From Pseudomonadota bacterium (GTDB lineage: Bacteria; Myxococcota_A; Polyangia; Polyangiales; Polyangiaceae): DNA of 64,000 bases. Positions within the stretch are counted from its first letter, which is position 1; the number at the start of each line of letters is the position of its first letter. The notes beneath the pieces are model-generated. The model saw only the letters and a list, made by a program, of their open reading frames with translations, did no database searches and had not been told where the DNA came from. Positions 9,164 through 18,700 of the stretch are shown in pieces. The DNA lies in the NCBI GenBank assembly GCA_023398955.1, contig JAEWRL010000012.1, positions 1 to 64,000 on the forward strand, in the 5' to 3' direction. The translations under genes and the position numbers were made by a program.

Positions 9164-9592
9164 ATGGGCATCGAACTGGACCTGCGGCAATTCGAAGAGC
9201 GTTACCGTGAGTTGCTCAGCGGGTTCGAGTCTGTCGACCGCTCGGAGAAGTGCGTGCAGTGTGTCAGCTGCGTGGGCTGTATTGGCTGCACGTTCTGTCG
9301 GGACTCTCAGCAACTGGTGAGGTGCCACTACTGCGTCGCCTGCCGCGCCTGCAGTGATTCATCCCATTGTCGGGACTGCCGCAACCTCATGGGCTGTCAG
9401 CACTGCCTTCAGTCGGAGAGCTGTTCGTCCAGCTCGTACCTGGTCCGCTGCGTGTCCCTCACGAGCTGCGTCTACTGCTTCGGATGTGTCGGTCTCAGCG
9501 GGAAGGAGTTCCATATCCTCAACGAGCCTTTAGAGCGAAGGGCGTACTTCGAAGCAACGAACAAGCTAGCGCGAGCCATGCGCCACGGTTGA
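9164..9592 (+). CDS. Cysteine-rich CxxC-repeat protein
   Basis: The 142-residue product has 19 cysteines, nearly all between residues 30 and 108 in CxxC spacing (CVQCVSCVGCIGCTFC, CHYCVACRAC, CRDC, CVYCFGCVGL). This pattern suits several zinc or Fe-S sites. The segment after the last pair, KEFHILNEPLERRAYFEA, resembles the K-x-Y-x-I-x-N-x-x motif I recall ending cysteine-rich repeat proteins in other bacteria. That resemblance is from memory and not searched. There is no signal peptide, so it is probably cytosolic, where cysteines stay reduced. The downstream gene begins 3 bases after the stop. Function unknown. Confidence 0.8.
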   Translation: MGIELDLRQFEERYRELLSGFESVDRSEKCVQCVSCVGCIGCTFCRDSQQLVRCHYCVACRACSDSSHCRDCRNLMGCQHCLQSESCSSSSYLVRCVSLTSCVYCFGCVGLSGKEFHILNEPLERRAYFEATNKLARAMRHG

Positions 9593-9595
9593 CGA

Positions 9596-9931
9596 ATGCC
9601 CAGCGACCCAGCGTTCGAAGCCCTATGGAAGCAGGTCGTCGCGCGCTGGGACCAAGAAGCCAGCCATCGCGCATTCCTCGAATATGGCCTTCGCTCAGAC
9701 CAGCTAGTCGAGGCGGCGCGGCGCTACCGAAGCGCAGAACGGGAAGCCTCGAAGGCGGCCGCTGCTAGCCAGCAGCTCAAGGCGATCTCGGTGCTCGCCC
9801 TCACGAAACTCGAATCAGCACGGACGCCGCGTCATCGGGCAAACCGGCGAGCCGCTACCCTCCTAGGAATGGTGCTCCTCTTAACGGCGCTGGCCGCCAT
9901 TCTATTCCGTCTCGGCGCGACGATGAGGTAG
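9596..9931 (+). CDS. Small tail-anchored membrane protein
   Basis: A 111-residue protein that starts three bases after the cysteine-rich gene, so translation is probably coupled. Residues 1-85 are a charged helix-rich domain (ALWKQVVARWDQEASH, AARRYRSAEREASKAAAAS). Residues 88-106 form a single hydrophobic helix (ATLLGMVLLLTALAAILF) close to the C-terminus. This layout places the helical domain in the cytosol with a tail anchor. I know no family. The context suggests a membrane partner for the cysteine-rich protein. Confidence 0.7.
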   Translation: MPSDPAFEALWKQVVARWDQEASHRAFLEYGLRSDQLVEAARRYRSAEREASKAAAASQQLKAISVLALTKLESARTPRHRANRRAATLLGMVLLLTALAAILFRLGATMR

Positions 9932-10329
9932 CGCCGGCCACGGCGGGGCCCATGGATCTCGGCCGCCTCGAACCCCGTGTGGCGTCAGCTGTGCCCTTTC
10001 GACAGTTTCGGGGCGCGCGATTCCGCTAAGCGTGAACTGAGGCTTGGTCGAGGGCGACGGCCACGCGACCCACATACCTGAGAATTCGGCCGGCACCCCG
10101 TTCCCGAGGCGCATTTCGCCCTCGTCCGCGGTTTTGCAAATGGGCCGCGCTTCACGGGCGGGACCGCAGTCTGCCGTTGCGCGGGAAGGGGATCACCGTT
10201 ACCAATAGCGTGCGGTCGTTGCCCCGAATCACGCGGAGCGCGACATAGAAACCGAGAGCAGTGGGCCAGCTGCTGTGCCGACGCGCGAGGAAGCTAGCCA
10301 GTGGCTCGCAGAAGTTCTAGGAGGTCAGC
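9932..10329. other. Intergenic region upstream of the Tol-Pal operon
   Basis: A 398-bp stretch with no convincing gene. It should hold the promoter of the Tol-Pal operon. The only clear signal is the ribosome site AGGAGG at 10319-10324, five bases before the pal ATG. I could not assign a -35/-10 pair. Confidence 0.55.
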
Positions 10330-10878
10330 ATGATGAAAATTCCGTCCTGGGTAACCGCCATCCTAACAGTATCCGTTCTATCCGCCTGTGGCGACAAGGA
10401 GGCGATTCCACCGGCTACGCCTGCAGACCAAGCCCCTCCACCGCGTGCTGAACCGTTCGCCACCGAGCCGCCACCTGCCGACGACAGCGAGGATACAAGC
10501 AAAGGCACCCTCAACATCTCAGACGAGATCCGAAAGGCTTGCGGCATCAGCGACGCCGAAGCCTACTTCGCATTCGACAGCGCCAACGTGCGCCCAGAGG
10601 ACCGCGCCGTGCTGCGGAAGCTCTCGGACTGCTTCACGACGGGGCCGCTGAAGGGCCGACAGATGCGGTTGGTAGGGCACGCGGATCCCCGTGGCGACTA
10701 TGACTACAACATGGTTCTGGGCGGCGAGCGCGCAGAGAACGTGAAGCGCGTCATCGTCGCCGAAGGCATGGAGGCCGCGCGTGTCGCCACCACCTCCCGT
10801 GGCGAAATGGATGCAACCGGCACCGATGAGGCAAGCTGGTCCCAGGATCGCCGCGTGGATGTCGTCCTAGGCGACTGA
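10330..10878 (+). CDS. pal: Pal-type OmpA-domain lipoprotein
   Basis: A 182-residue lipoprotein. The signal peptide ends in the lipobox VLSAC with the lipidated cysteine at residue 20. A proline/acid-rich linker follows, then an OmpA/Pal peptidoglycan-binding domain from about residue 78: AYFAFDSANVRPEDRAVL and later VGHADPRGDYDYNMVLGGER. Pal tethers the outer membrane to peptidoglycan and contacts TolB. A strong AGGAGG site precedes the ATG. It is the first gene of an apparent pal-tolQ-tolR-tolA-tolB operon; in enterobacteria pal is last. The gap to tolQ is only 19 bp. Confidence 0.92.
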   Translation: MMKIPSWVTAILTVSVLSACGDKEAIPPATPADQAPPPRAEPFATEPPPADDSEDTSKGTLNISDEIRKACGISDAEAYFAFDSANVRPEDRAVLRKLSDCFTTGPLKGRQMRLVGHADPRGDYDYNMVLGGERAENVKRVIVAEGMEAARVATTSRGEMDATGTDEASWSQDRRVDVVLGD

Positions 10879-10897
10879 GCTCTCGGTCCCCCCCCTG

Positions 10898-11677
10898 ATG
10901 GCCATGTCTGCACAAGCTGAACAGGCGGTGCTCGTTCAACCCGCCTCTACACCGCCCGAGGCGCTCGATCCCATCCACCTGGTTCTGAACTCGTCGGGCG
11001 TCGTTCTGGCGGTGCTCGGCGTGCTGCTCGTCGCCAGCACCGCTGTCTGGTTCATCTGGATCCTGAAGGTCATTCAGATGGGGCGACTGAGATCGGCGCT
11101 CGGGCAGTTCGAGCACCTTTCCGAACGGTGCGAGGGGGCCGAGGAGCTGGTGCGGCTTGCCCTCAGCCATCGGAGCTCGCCTGGTGCTCGGATCGTCATC
11201 GAACTGGCCAAACGCCATGAGCAAGCTCATGTGAACTCCCAAGTCTTGCTGGCTGTGGCACGGCGGGCGCTCGCATCAGAGCAGCAGCGCGCGTCATCCC
11301 TCATGCCAACGCTCTCCAGTATCGCGTCGGCATCACCGTTCATCGGGCTATTCGGAACTGTTTGGGGCATCATGAACGCCTTCTTGCGGATCGGCGTCGA
11401 GAAGAGCGCGTCTCTTCCGGTCGTCGCGCCCGCGATCGGTGAGGCGTTGATCGCGACCGCCGTTGGGCTCGTTGCAGCCATCCCCGCCACAATCGCATAC
11501 AACTACATCGACAGGCGCATCGCGGATTTCCTAGACGAGCTGAGCGCATCCAGCGAGACGTGGTCCGAGCTCATCGCAGCCGAGGTGGCGCCACCTGCGG
11601 CGCCTTCAATGGAACGTCGGCCCCAGGCTCATCCGGGCCTGGGACAAGCTCACCCTTCTTTTCCACGAGGGGGGTGA
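10898..11677 (+). CDS. tolQ: TolQ-type inner membrane proton channel subunit
   Basis: A 259-residue MotA/TolQ/ExbB protein. The first membrane helix is near residues 28-52 (VLAVLGVLLVASTAVWFIWIL). A cytoplasmic helical domain follows, then the conserved pair of helices from about residue 140: ASPFIGLFGTVWGIMNAF and GEALIATAVGLVAAIPATI, the family signature. With TolR it uses the proton gradient to energise TolA. An alternative ATG two codons downstream (MSAQAEQ) is possible. It is followed by tolR with a 3-bp gap. The C-terminal tail is extended and proline-rich. Confidence 0.93.
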   Translation: MAMSAQAEQAVLVQPASTPPEALDPIHLVLNSSGVVLAVLGVLLVASTAVWFIWILKVIQMGRLRSALGQFEHLSERCEGAEELVRLALSHRSSPGARIVIELAKRHEQAHVNSQVLLAVARRALASEQQRASSLMPTLSSIASASPFIGLFGTVWGIMNAFLRIGVEKSASLPVVAPAIGEALIATAVGLVAAIPATIAYNYIDRRIADFLDELSASSETWSELIAAEVAPPAAPSMERRPQAHPGLGQAHPSFPRGG

Positions 11678-11680
11678 TCG

Positions 11681-12202
11681 GTGGGAGCGTCGGTCGGCTC
11701 TAGCGGACGAAGGCGCGGGAGCGCCTTTCGGGACATCAACGTGACGCCTCTCGTGGACGTCATGCTCGTACTGCTCGTGGTCTTCATGGTCACCGCGCCG
11801 CTGCTGACCACCGGCCTACATATCAGCTTGCCGCAGGTCGAGGCAGCGAACACGCCGGTCAAGGACGCTCGTTTGCTGGTGACGATCACCAAAGAAGAAC
11901 GAGTACTCTTTGGCGAGGACGACGTGACCGGGCGGGTCGCAGCTGCATTGAAGGAGAACGCGCGTGTCCAGAAGGAACGTGAGCTCTTCATTCGCGCCGA
12001 CAAGGAGGCCCGCTACGGAGCCGTCGCCGAGGTGGTCGCCGCCGCACGCAACAGCGGCGTCGATTCACTGAACCTGCTCGTTGAGCCGGTGCTGACTCCC
12101 GATGACGAGGCGCTGCCGTCCGGTGAGGCACCTCCAGAGGGGACGCCGGCCGGGAGCGACGCCGCCTCGCCGTCCCAGGTAAACCGTCGAGTACGACCGT
12201 AG
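11681..12202 (+). CDS. tolR: TolR/ExbD-type protein
   Basis: A 173-residue protein with a short cytoplasmic end, one membrane helix (about residues 24-45) and a periplasmic domain. The key proton-path aspartate is in VTPLVDVMLVLLVVFMVTAP at residue 26. The periplasmic part contains the ELFIRADKEARYGAVAEVV segment typical of ExbD/TolR. The start is GTG at 11681, three bases after the tolQ stop. A Pro/Glu/Ser-rich tail of about 35 residues after EPVL is longer than usual. It partners TolQ and TolA. Confidence 0.93.
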   Translation: MGASVGSSGRRRGSAFRDINVTPLVDVMLVLLVVFMVTAPLLTTGLHISLPQVEAANTPVKDARLLVTITKEERVLFGEDDVTGRVAAALKENARVQKERELFIRADKEARYGAVAEVVAAARNSGVDSLNLLVEPVLTPDDEALPSGEAPPEGTPAGSDAASPSQVNRRVRP

Positions 12203-12204
12203 CA

Positions 12205-12999
12205 ATGGCTGCCAGGGCCTTCTCCCATGCCGAGATCACGCTGGCTGCACTGCTCGCCCTCAGCGTAGAACTCGGCGTTTTCACGCTCTTCGTCTTGGCG
12301 GGTGAAAACGACCTCATCGTGAGAGCCGCAGAGCCTCCCCCCCCCGCTGAGGTGCCCATCGCGGTGACGCCCGTACTCGACGAGTTGCCGTTGCTCAAAC
12401 TCGGCGGCAAGAAGCTCAAGCCCAAACTGCCCGACATGTGGAAGAAGAACCCCCCGGTGCAACGTTTCGAGGAGGCCAGCGCGCCCTCTCCCTTGGCAGA
12501 GAAGACACCGGAGGCCATCCCGACCAGCAAGCTGGCAGAGAGAGATGCCCAAGCCCCGCCACCGGATGCGGAAATTGCCAAGGAAGTGGACGAGATGCTT
12601 CCGGATGCGGGCCCTGACGCGGAGGTTACCGTCGAGGGACCGGGAGCACCCGGCGGGGTCGAGGAGGGCACTGAGGTGGACCCTCTGAAGGCACGCCAGA
12701 TGAGTATCTACGAAGCGACGCTGATCCGCTGGTTTCGCAGCCGGTTCACGAACCCAGATCTGCCTGAGGAGGAACTGCGAGGCCTGCGCGCTACGGTACG
12801 GTTCGAGATTGGAGCAGGTCGAACGGTGGGCGGCTGGCATATGGTGAATCCAAGCGGGAATGGCGTGTTCGACGCGCACGTCAAAAGGATTATGGATGGC
12901 ACTCTGGGCTCCACCCTGCCGCGTCCCCCTGAGGCGTTGGGCGACGTTACAGGCAAGGCCTACAACGCGACCTTCGTGCCAAGGCTCGATAACCCATGA
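12205..12999 (+). CDS. tolA: TolA/TonB-like energy transducer
   Basis: A 264-residue protein with an N-terminal anchor helix (about residues 10-32), a proline/charged periplasmic linker (PKLPDMWKKNPPVQRF onward) and a C-terminal TonB/TolA-like domain (residues 165-264, IRWFRSRFTNPDLPEEELRG then VRFEIGAGRTVGGW). The linker is much shorter and less helical than the E. coli TolA coil. Position between tolR and tolB is the best argument for TolA rather than TonB. It starts 2 bases after tolR and its stop overlaps the tolB ATG by four bases. Confidence 0.85.
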   Translation: MAARAFSHAEITLAALLALSVELGVFTLFVLAGENDLIVRAAEPPPPAEVPIAVTPVLDELPLLKLGGKKLKPKLPDMWKKNPPVQRFEEASAPSPLAEKTPEAIPTSKLAERDAQAPPPDAEIAKEVDEMLPDAGPDAEVTVEGPGAPGGVEEGTEVDPLKARQMSIYEATLIRWFRSRFTNPDLPEEELRGLRATVRFEIGAGRTVGGWHMVNPSGNGVFDAHVKRIMDGTLGSTLPRPPEALGDVTGKAYNATFVPRLDNP

Positions 13000-14327
13000 A
13001 GTATTTTTCGCTGTTTCTCTTGTTCTTCGTTTCTTTCGTCTCCCCGTTGGCGGCTCAGGATGCCCCCAAAGCCCCGCCGGACGAGCGGCTACTTGGCGAG
13101 TTCGTCGTCGAGGCGCGCGCCGAGGAGCACGTCACGACCCTGGCCGTACTGCCGTCCCTGGAGCCCGATCTCGAAGACGTCATCGTGCGCGGCGTCGTGC
13201 GGCGCGACCTTGAGCTTTCGGGCATGTTCAAGATAATCGACGACAAGAAGGCACCGGAGGGCCTCTACGGCTTCGATGATCCCGTGGATGTGCCCGCATG
13301 GCGCAAGCTGGGGGCCGAGGTGATCGTCAAGGTTGCGGCACGCAAGGATCCCTCGGGAAAAGTGCAGGTATCTGGGGTCGCATACTTCACGGATGTCGGC
13401 ATCGACCCCGTCTACGAGAAAAAGCTCGTGGTGTCGAAGGAGGACGTTCGCGTCACCGCCCACCGCATCACGGACGCGCTTCTCGGTGCCATCACTGGGA
13501 TCCCGGGGGGGTTTGCCAGCCGTTTTGCGTTCTCCGCCAGGTGGGGACGCAATCGTCGCATCTTCTCGATGGACTCCGATGGCCACGACCTCAAGCCGCT
13601 GACGGATCCCCAGGTAACTGCCATCACCCCCGCCTGGGGAGCTGGAAACCAGCTGTTTTACGCTGAAAGCCGCAACTACTCGCCCTTCCGGCTCATGGCT
13701 TGGGAGGCAGGGACGGCCCGCCCTGTCGATCTGATCTTCTCACGTTCCATCTACAGCGTTGCCATCAGCGACGACAAAACAAAGATGGCAGTGGCAGTGG
13801 CAGAACAAGATGGAAGCTCGATCTATCTCGGCAGCATCGACGGTACGGGGATGACGAAAGTATCGAAGACTCTGCTCGCGACGAGCCCCGCATTCAGCCC
13901 GACCGGAAAGCTTGCCTGGATCGGTGGCACGGCTGAGCACGGCAGCCAGCGAGTTTGGCTCGACGGCAAGCCCGTTTCCCCATCCGGATTCGTTGCTGCT
14001 GCGCCGACCTTCTGCGATACGCAGGATGGTGTGCGTCTCGTCTATGCCGTCGCCGTTGGCAACGACCGCCAAGACCTCATCATGGCCAACGAGCAGGGCG
14101 GCGTCATCGGCCGCCTAACCCAAGGCCAGGGCAGCAATACCTACCCAGCGTGTAGCCCAGACGGCCGCCTCTTGGCCTTCTTCTCCACGCGCAAGAGCGG
14201 GGAAGGGCCCGGCACCTACATGATGAGCCTCAAGCGGTGGACCACTCAACTAGTGACCAAGCAGCTGGGTGAATCGCTTCATTGGGACGCGCTGCCCTCC
14301 CCGCCTGCTGGCGCGGTTGTCCCTTGA
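12996..14327 (+). CDS. tolB: TolB beta-propeller protein
   Basis: A 443-residue secreted protein. The signal peptide is residues 1-20 (cleavage after LAAQ or PLAA). A small alpha/beta domain follows (residues 35-170, VRGVVRRDLELSGMF and YFTDVGIDPVYEKK). The rest is a six-bladed propeller made of TolB repeats, including RRIFSMDSDGHDLKPLTD and YPACSPDGRLLAFFSTR. TolB sits in the periplasm and links Pal to TolA. Its ATG overlaps the tolA stop (ATGA). Length matches the family. No gene for the CpoB/YbgF coiled-coil partner is next to it. Confidence 0.95.
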   Translation: MKYFSLFLLFFVSFVSPLAAQDAPKAPPDERLLGEFVVEARAEEHVTTLAVLPSLEPDLEDVIVRGVVRRDLELSGMFKIIDDKKAPEGLYGFDDPVDVPAWRKLGAEVIVKVAARKDPSGKVQVSGVAYFTDVGIDPVYEKKLVVSKEDVRVTAHRITDALLGAITGIPGGFASRFAFSARWGRNRRIFSMDSDGHDLKPLTDPQVTAITPAWGAGNQLFYAESRNYSPFRLMAWEAGTARPVDLIFSRSIYSVAISDDKTKMAVAVAEQDGSSIYLGSIDGTGMTKVSKTLLATSPAFSPTGKLAWIGGTAEHGSQRVWLDGKPVSPSGFVAAAPTFCDTQDGVRLVYAVAVGNDRQDLIMANEQGGVIGRLTQGQGSNTYPACSPDGRLLAFFSTRKSGEGPGTYMMSLKRWTTQLVTKQLGESLHWDALPSPPAGAVVP

Positions 14328-14373
14328 TGCTGCCGGCGCATGCTGCGCCTTTGTGGCTCGGCGGACGTCGGGC

Positions 14374-14730
14374 TCAAGCACCGTGGCCCATGAACCACGC
14401 GATCGTGTGCGTTGCGCGCGCTCCGAGCAGCCCGAACTGAACGCCGAACCCCGCAGATCCTCGATCCACCCAGCGCACGACAGCTGGCAGCTCCAGGGAC
14501 GTCGGAGAGCCGGGCAGGGTCAGCGTCAGCGTCAGTTTGTCGCCAAATTCAGGGGCATGGTCGGCGAAGATGAACATACCCCCCAAGCTGATGTCTTTTG
14601 ACCGGCCCGTGAAGGCGGCACTCGATTCCGCTTGACACTTCACGTCCACGTCCATCGACTTACGGGTGTATGCGCGTTTTTCCTGCACGGTAGCCTCATA
14701 GACGGCGGTGATGGGCAGACTGTTTAGCAC
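14374..14730 (-). CDS. PilZ domain protein
   Basis: A second PilZ protein, 118 residues from a GTG at 14730. The ligand motifs are QEKRAYTRKS and SKDISLGGMF (RxxxR and DxSxxG). The remaining strands (KLTLTLTLPG, LPAVVRWVDR, GFGVQFGLL) complete the barrel. The reading frame continues open far upstream to 15015 but that part lies over the plus-strand gene and is not protein-like. It overlaps the divergent gene by about 20 bp if both starts are right. It is convergent with tolB, separated by 46 bp. Confidence 0.75.
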   Translation of the reverse strand: MLNSLPITAVYEATVQEKRAYTRKSMDVDVKCQAESSAAFTGRSKDISLGGMFIFADHAPEFGDKLTLTLTLPGSPTSLELPAVVRWVDRGSAGFGVQFGLLGARATHTIAWFMGHGA

Positions 14731-15676
14731 CGAGGATGGCCGGAGGTCGAGGGGGGGTCGAGCGGGTCCGCCGGGGCCTGCCGCTTCCCTCGCCCTCTTG
14801 GCGTCCACCGGCTGGAAGCGCCATCTCGAAGGCTGGCCCTTGGCAACCTGCGCGCTTGCCATCGCGCTGCTCAGCGCATGGCTCGTGACGCCGCGCGCCA
14901 CGAGACCGGACGTCCTACCCTTACCCGAACCGAGTCCGAGCGCCACGGAGAGCTTCTGGGACGAACAGCGGCTCCTCGCGGGAGCCGCTCGACGACAATC
15001 GCTCTCTTGGGGCATTCGGGCGGTAGGCGAGAGCTATCGCGAGTACTCGAACGCGGTGGCGCTTGCGCACTCCGGTCGGGCCGAACTCCACGACTTGAGG
15101 TCGCGCGCCCGCGCGGCGCTCGATGCGGGGCACGAACTCGGTCTACGCCGGCTGCGCGCCGTGCAGGGGGAGCTTTTCCTTAACGCGCTGGGGCGCTGGG
15201 ATCGCACACAGCGACCATCACGCGAGCTTCGGGAACTGTCCGGCGACTTTGCCGAAAAGGCACGGCGAAGCGGATGGCTGGACGACGCCTACCCTCGCCT
15301 CGACAGCAAGGATTTCGCTGCAATGTTCTACGTAAGATGGACCTTCCTTGCGGGCTTGCTCGATGACGAGCACCTTCGGCCGCCAGAAGCCCTGTGGCAG
15401 GCGTACTTTCGCGCGCTGCTGCTGAAGCCCGAGGGCAGCAAGAGCAACCCGGCAGCGATTACCGAGAGGCAACTCTCCTACGTGAAGGCCATGAGTCACC
15501 ATGACCCACAGTACCCAAGAGCATTTGCGGAAGGGGTACTCCTCTATCGCGCGCGACGCCATCGGCAGGCGAAGAGCGCTTTCGAACAGTTCCTGGCGAC
15601 TCCTACGAATCAGCGTTGGCGCTTGCGGGCTCGCAATCACTGGCTGGAATGCAGGGCGCAGCTGGGCGAGCTCTAG
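14708..15676 (+). CDS. Membrane-anchored TPR-like hypothetical protein
   Basis: A 322-residue protein of unknown function. A membrane helix (LATCALAIALLSAWLV) lies near residues 46-61, so the rest is probably periplasmic. The C-terminal 90 residues look like TPR helices (YPRAFAEGVLLYRARRHRQ, AKSAFEQFLATP). The central region is helical and rich in Arg/Leu. The start at ATG 14708 gives a long basic N-terminus; a downstream TTG near 14796 would give a more normal anchor and remove the overlap with the PilZ gene. It ends 59 bp before mfd. Confidence 0.6.
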   Translation: MMGRLFSTEDGRRSRGGRAGPPGPAASLALLASTGWKRHLEGWPLATCALAIALLSAWLVTPRATRPDVLPLPEPSPSATESFWDEQRLLAGAARRQSLSWGIRAVGESYREYSNAVALAHSGRAELHDLRSRARAALDAGHELGLRRLRAVQGELFLNALGRWDRTQRPSRELRELSGDFAEKARRSGWLDDAYPRLDSKDFAAMFYVRWTFLAGLLDDEHLRPPEALWQAYFRALLLKPEGSKSNPAAITERQLSYVKAMSHHDPQYPRAFAEGVLLYRARRHRQAKSAFEQFLATPTNQRWRLRARNHWLECRAQLGEL

Positions 15677-15735
15677 GCACAACCCTTTGCCCCAGCGGCA
15701 AACTGCAAGGCACGCATGCTACGGACTGCTGACTG

Positions 15736-18700
15736 ATGCCTCTCCCGACGGACCTCGACCCAGAAAACGCACACCGCCATCTGGATTCCGACGAGCGCCC
15801 CCACTGCGACGCGCAAGGAGTGCTCGCATGGAGCTTGGAACCCGGTAAGCAGCACCACGTCGTAGACGTTCATGGGTGCGCAGCCGCGCTCGTCGCGCAC
15901 CAGTTCGTCGCCAGGCACGCTCGCAGCGTGCTCTTGCTCGTACCCGACGACGAGACGGCGGACAAGACCTGCGCCGACTTGAAGCACTTCCGCCGTGGGT
16001 TTCGCCGATGGCACAACCAGAATCTTCCGGCGCATCCGGAGCTCCCGACGCATCTTCCAACTGCCGAGGACACTCCCTACTCGCGAATCCACCCGGATCG
16101 CCGCACCGTACAAGCGCGCAGCGCGGCCCTGTATACTTTGGCAACCTCGCGAGCGCCGCGCGTGATCGTCGCCACTGCAGAGTCTCTCCTGCGGCGAGTT
16201 CCGAGGCGCGAGCATCTCGAAGCCGTCGGCTTGCGGCTGTCCGTGAACGGCGATCTCGACACCAGAACTGGCAGCGACCGGCTAGTCGCAGCCGGCTATC
16301 TACGCGCCCCGGTCGTCGAAGACCCGGGCACGTTTGCCGTGCGCGGCAGCTTGGTCGATGTCTGGCCCGCAGGGCGGCGCGAGCCCGTGAGGATCGACCT
16401 GCTCGGCGATGCCATCCTCACCATCCGCTCTTTCGACCCCGAGGATCAACGGTCGCTCGGAGACTTGGACGCCGTCGAGCTACCACCCGCGAGAGAGGCT
16501 GCACTGCTCGTGGGGACCAGCGAAGTGGTGAAAGCCAGGCTGCGAGAGCTTTGCGACGCGGCCAACTACCCGTCGACGAAGGCGCGCAAGTTCATCGATG
16601 ACGTCAGCAGCGGCAGCGCGTTCGCGGGCCTGACGAGCTACCTGCCGGCGTTCGCCGACTTGGTCCCGCTCTGGCACCTATTGGAGCCAGACTGCATCGT
16701 TCTCGTTCACCAGCCGGACGCCGTCTCTGCCGCGTTACAGGACGCCGCATCGCGTACAGAAGCCGCGTTCGCAGATTCGTCCGAGGGCGCGCCGAGCTAT
16801 CCGCCAGAACGGCTGATCGTCGGACGCGACGAGTTAGAATCGTTCATCGCGCGCCACGCTTCCTTGGCATTGCACCGCCATGGCATCGCGGGACGTCAGG
16901 AGGGGCAGTGGTGCCAGGCTTGGACCGATGTCCCTCTCGCCGCGCCCAGTCTGGCAACCACGGACCATGCGGAACTAGGGCGCCGCATTCAGCAGAGCCG
17001 CTCGGAGCGTGGGGCAAGGGGCAGCCTCGAGCCGCTCTTCGCAGCGCTACAGCTCTGGCAGGAGCAGGGGCTGGACATCATCCTGTGCGCGCGGGGAGGG
17101 ACTCAAGCCGATCGTCTGAGCAGCCTGCTGACGCACCGCGGATTCCTCGTGGAGCGGGAGGAAACGGCGAGCGAGCCCGGAACGATCAAGGTCTCTGTCG
17201 GCCCCTTGGCGCGGGGCGTCGTTGCGCCGATGGAAGCACTGGTCCTGCTAGCAGAGGAAGAAGTCTTCGGGCACCGCAGCCACCGGCAGAGGAAGCGAAC
17301 CAAGTCACTGTCCCGCGCCATGCTCGAAGATCTGCGCGCGCTGACTCCCGGCGACTACGTCGTGCACGCGGATCACGGAATCGGACGCTACGAAGGTCTG
17401 GAGCGACGCTCGCTAACCGGCGTTCCCGTCGAACTCCTCATTATCAGCTACCTGGGCGGCAAGCTCTATCTACCCGTCTACCGGCTCAACCAGATAGAGA
17501 AGTACGCAGGCGCGGAGGCCAGCCCCAAGCTCGATCGCCTCGGGGGGCAGAGCTTCGCGAAGACGAAGGCACGAGTTGCGCGCAAGGTCCGCGAATTGGC
17601 CGACCAACTCCTCCGGTTGCATGCAGAGCGTGACGTTCGGCAACGTCCACCGCTGCCGCCCCGCGGGGACGATTATGCAGCCTTCGAAGCAACGTTCCCT
17701 TACGAGGAGACGGCGGACCAGGCTGCTGCCATCGAGGAAGTGATGCACGACTTGGAGTCCTGTCGCGTCATGGACCGCTTGGTGTGCGGGGACGTCGGCT
17801 TCGGCAAGACAGAGGTCGCGATTCGTGCGGCCTATCGCGCCGCACTCGCGGGACGTCAGGTTGCGCTGCTTTGTCCCACCACGGTCCTCGCCCAGCAGCA
17901 CTTCCGCACCATGAGCGCTCGTCTCGCGCCTTACGGGGTGGATGTCGCGTCCCTCAGTCGTTTCTCGACGAAGGCCGAGCAAACGCGTACCCTGCGCGGC
18001 CTCGCCGCCGGGGCCGTCGATGTCGTTGTCGGTACGCACCGACTGCTGTCAAAGGATGTCCATTTCAAGAACCTGGGGCTGCTCGTCGTCGATGAGGAGC
18101 AGCGCTTTGGCGTGACCCACAAGGAGCGCCTCAAAGCGTTAAAGCTCGACGTCGACGTCCTCACTCTCAGTGCCACCCCCATCCCACGAACCCTGCAGCT
18201 TGCCATCGGCGGCCTCCGTGACATGTCCGTCATATCCACGCCCCCTTCCGAGCGACGTGCTGTAAGAACGTTCACGTCTCGCTTCGACCCCGGCGTCGTG
18301 CGGGAAGCCATCCTGCGAGAGCTGGCTCGGGGCGGCCAGGTTTTCTACGTCTACAATCGCGTTGAGGGGCTCTACGAGCGAGCGGCACGCCTCGAGCAGC
18401 TGATCCCCGAGGCACGCATTGGAGTTGCCCATGGGCAGCTGCGCGAGAGTGCCCTGGAGCGCGTCATGGTGAGCTTCGTGGACGGTGAGTTCGATGTCCT
18501 CGTGTGCACCGCGATCGTCGAGAGCGGGCTCGACATCTCTCGTGCCAACACCATCGTCGTCGACCGCGCCGACCTGTTCGGACTGTCCCAGCTCTACCAG
18601 CTGCGGGGGCGCGTCGGGCGCGCAAACGAGCGAGCGTACTGTTACCTGCTAGTGCCCGGCACCAACGAGATGACCGACGATGCCCGGAGCCGGGTGGAGG

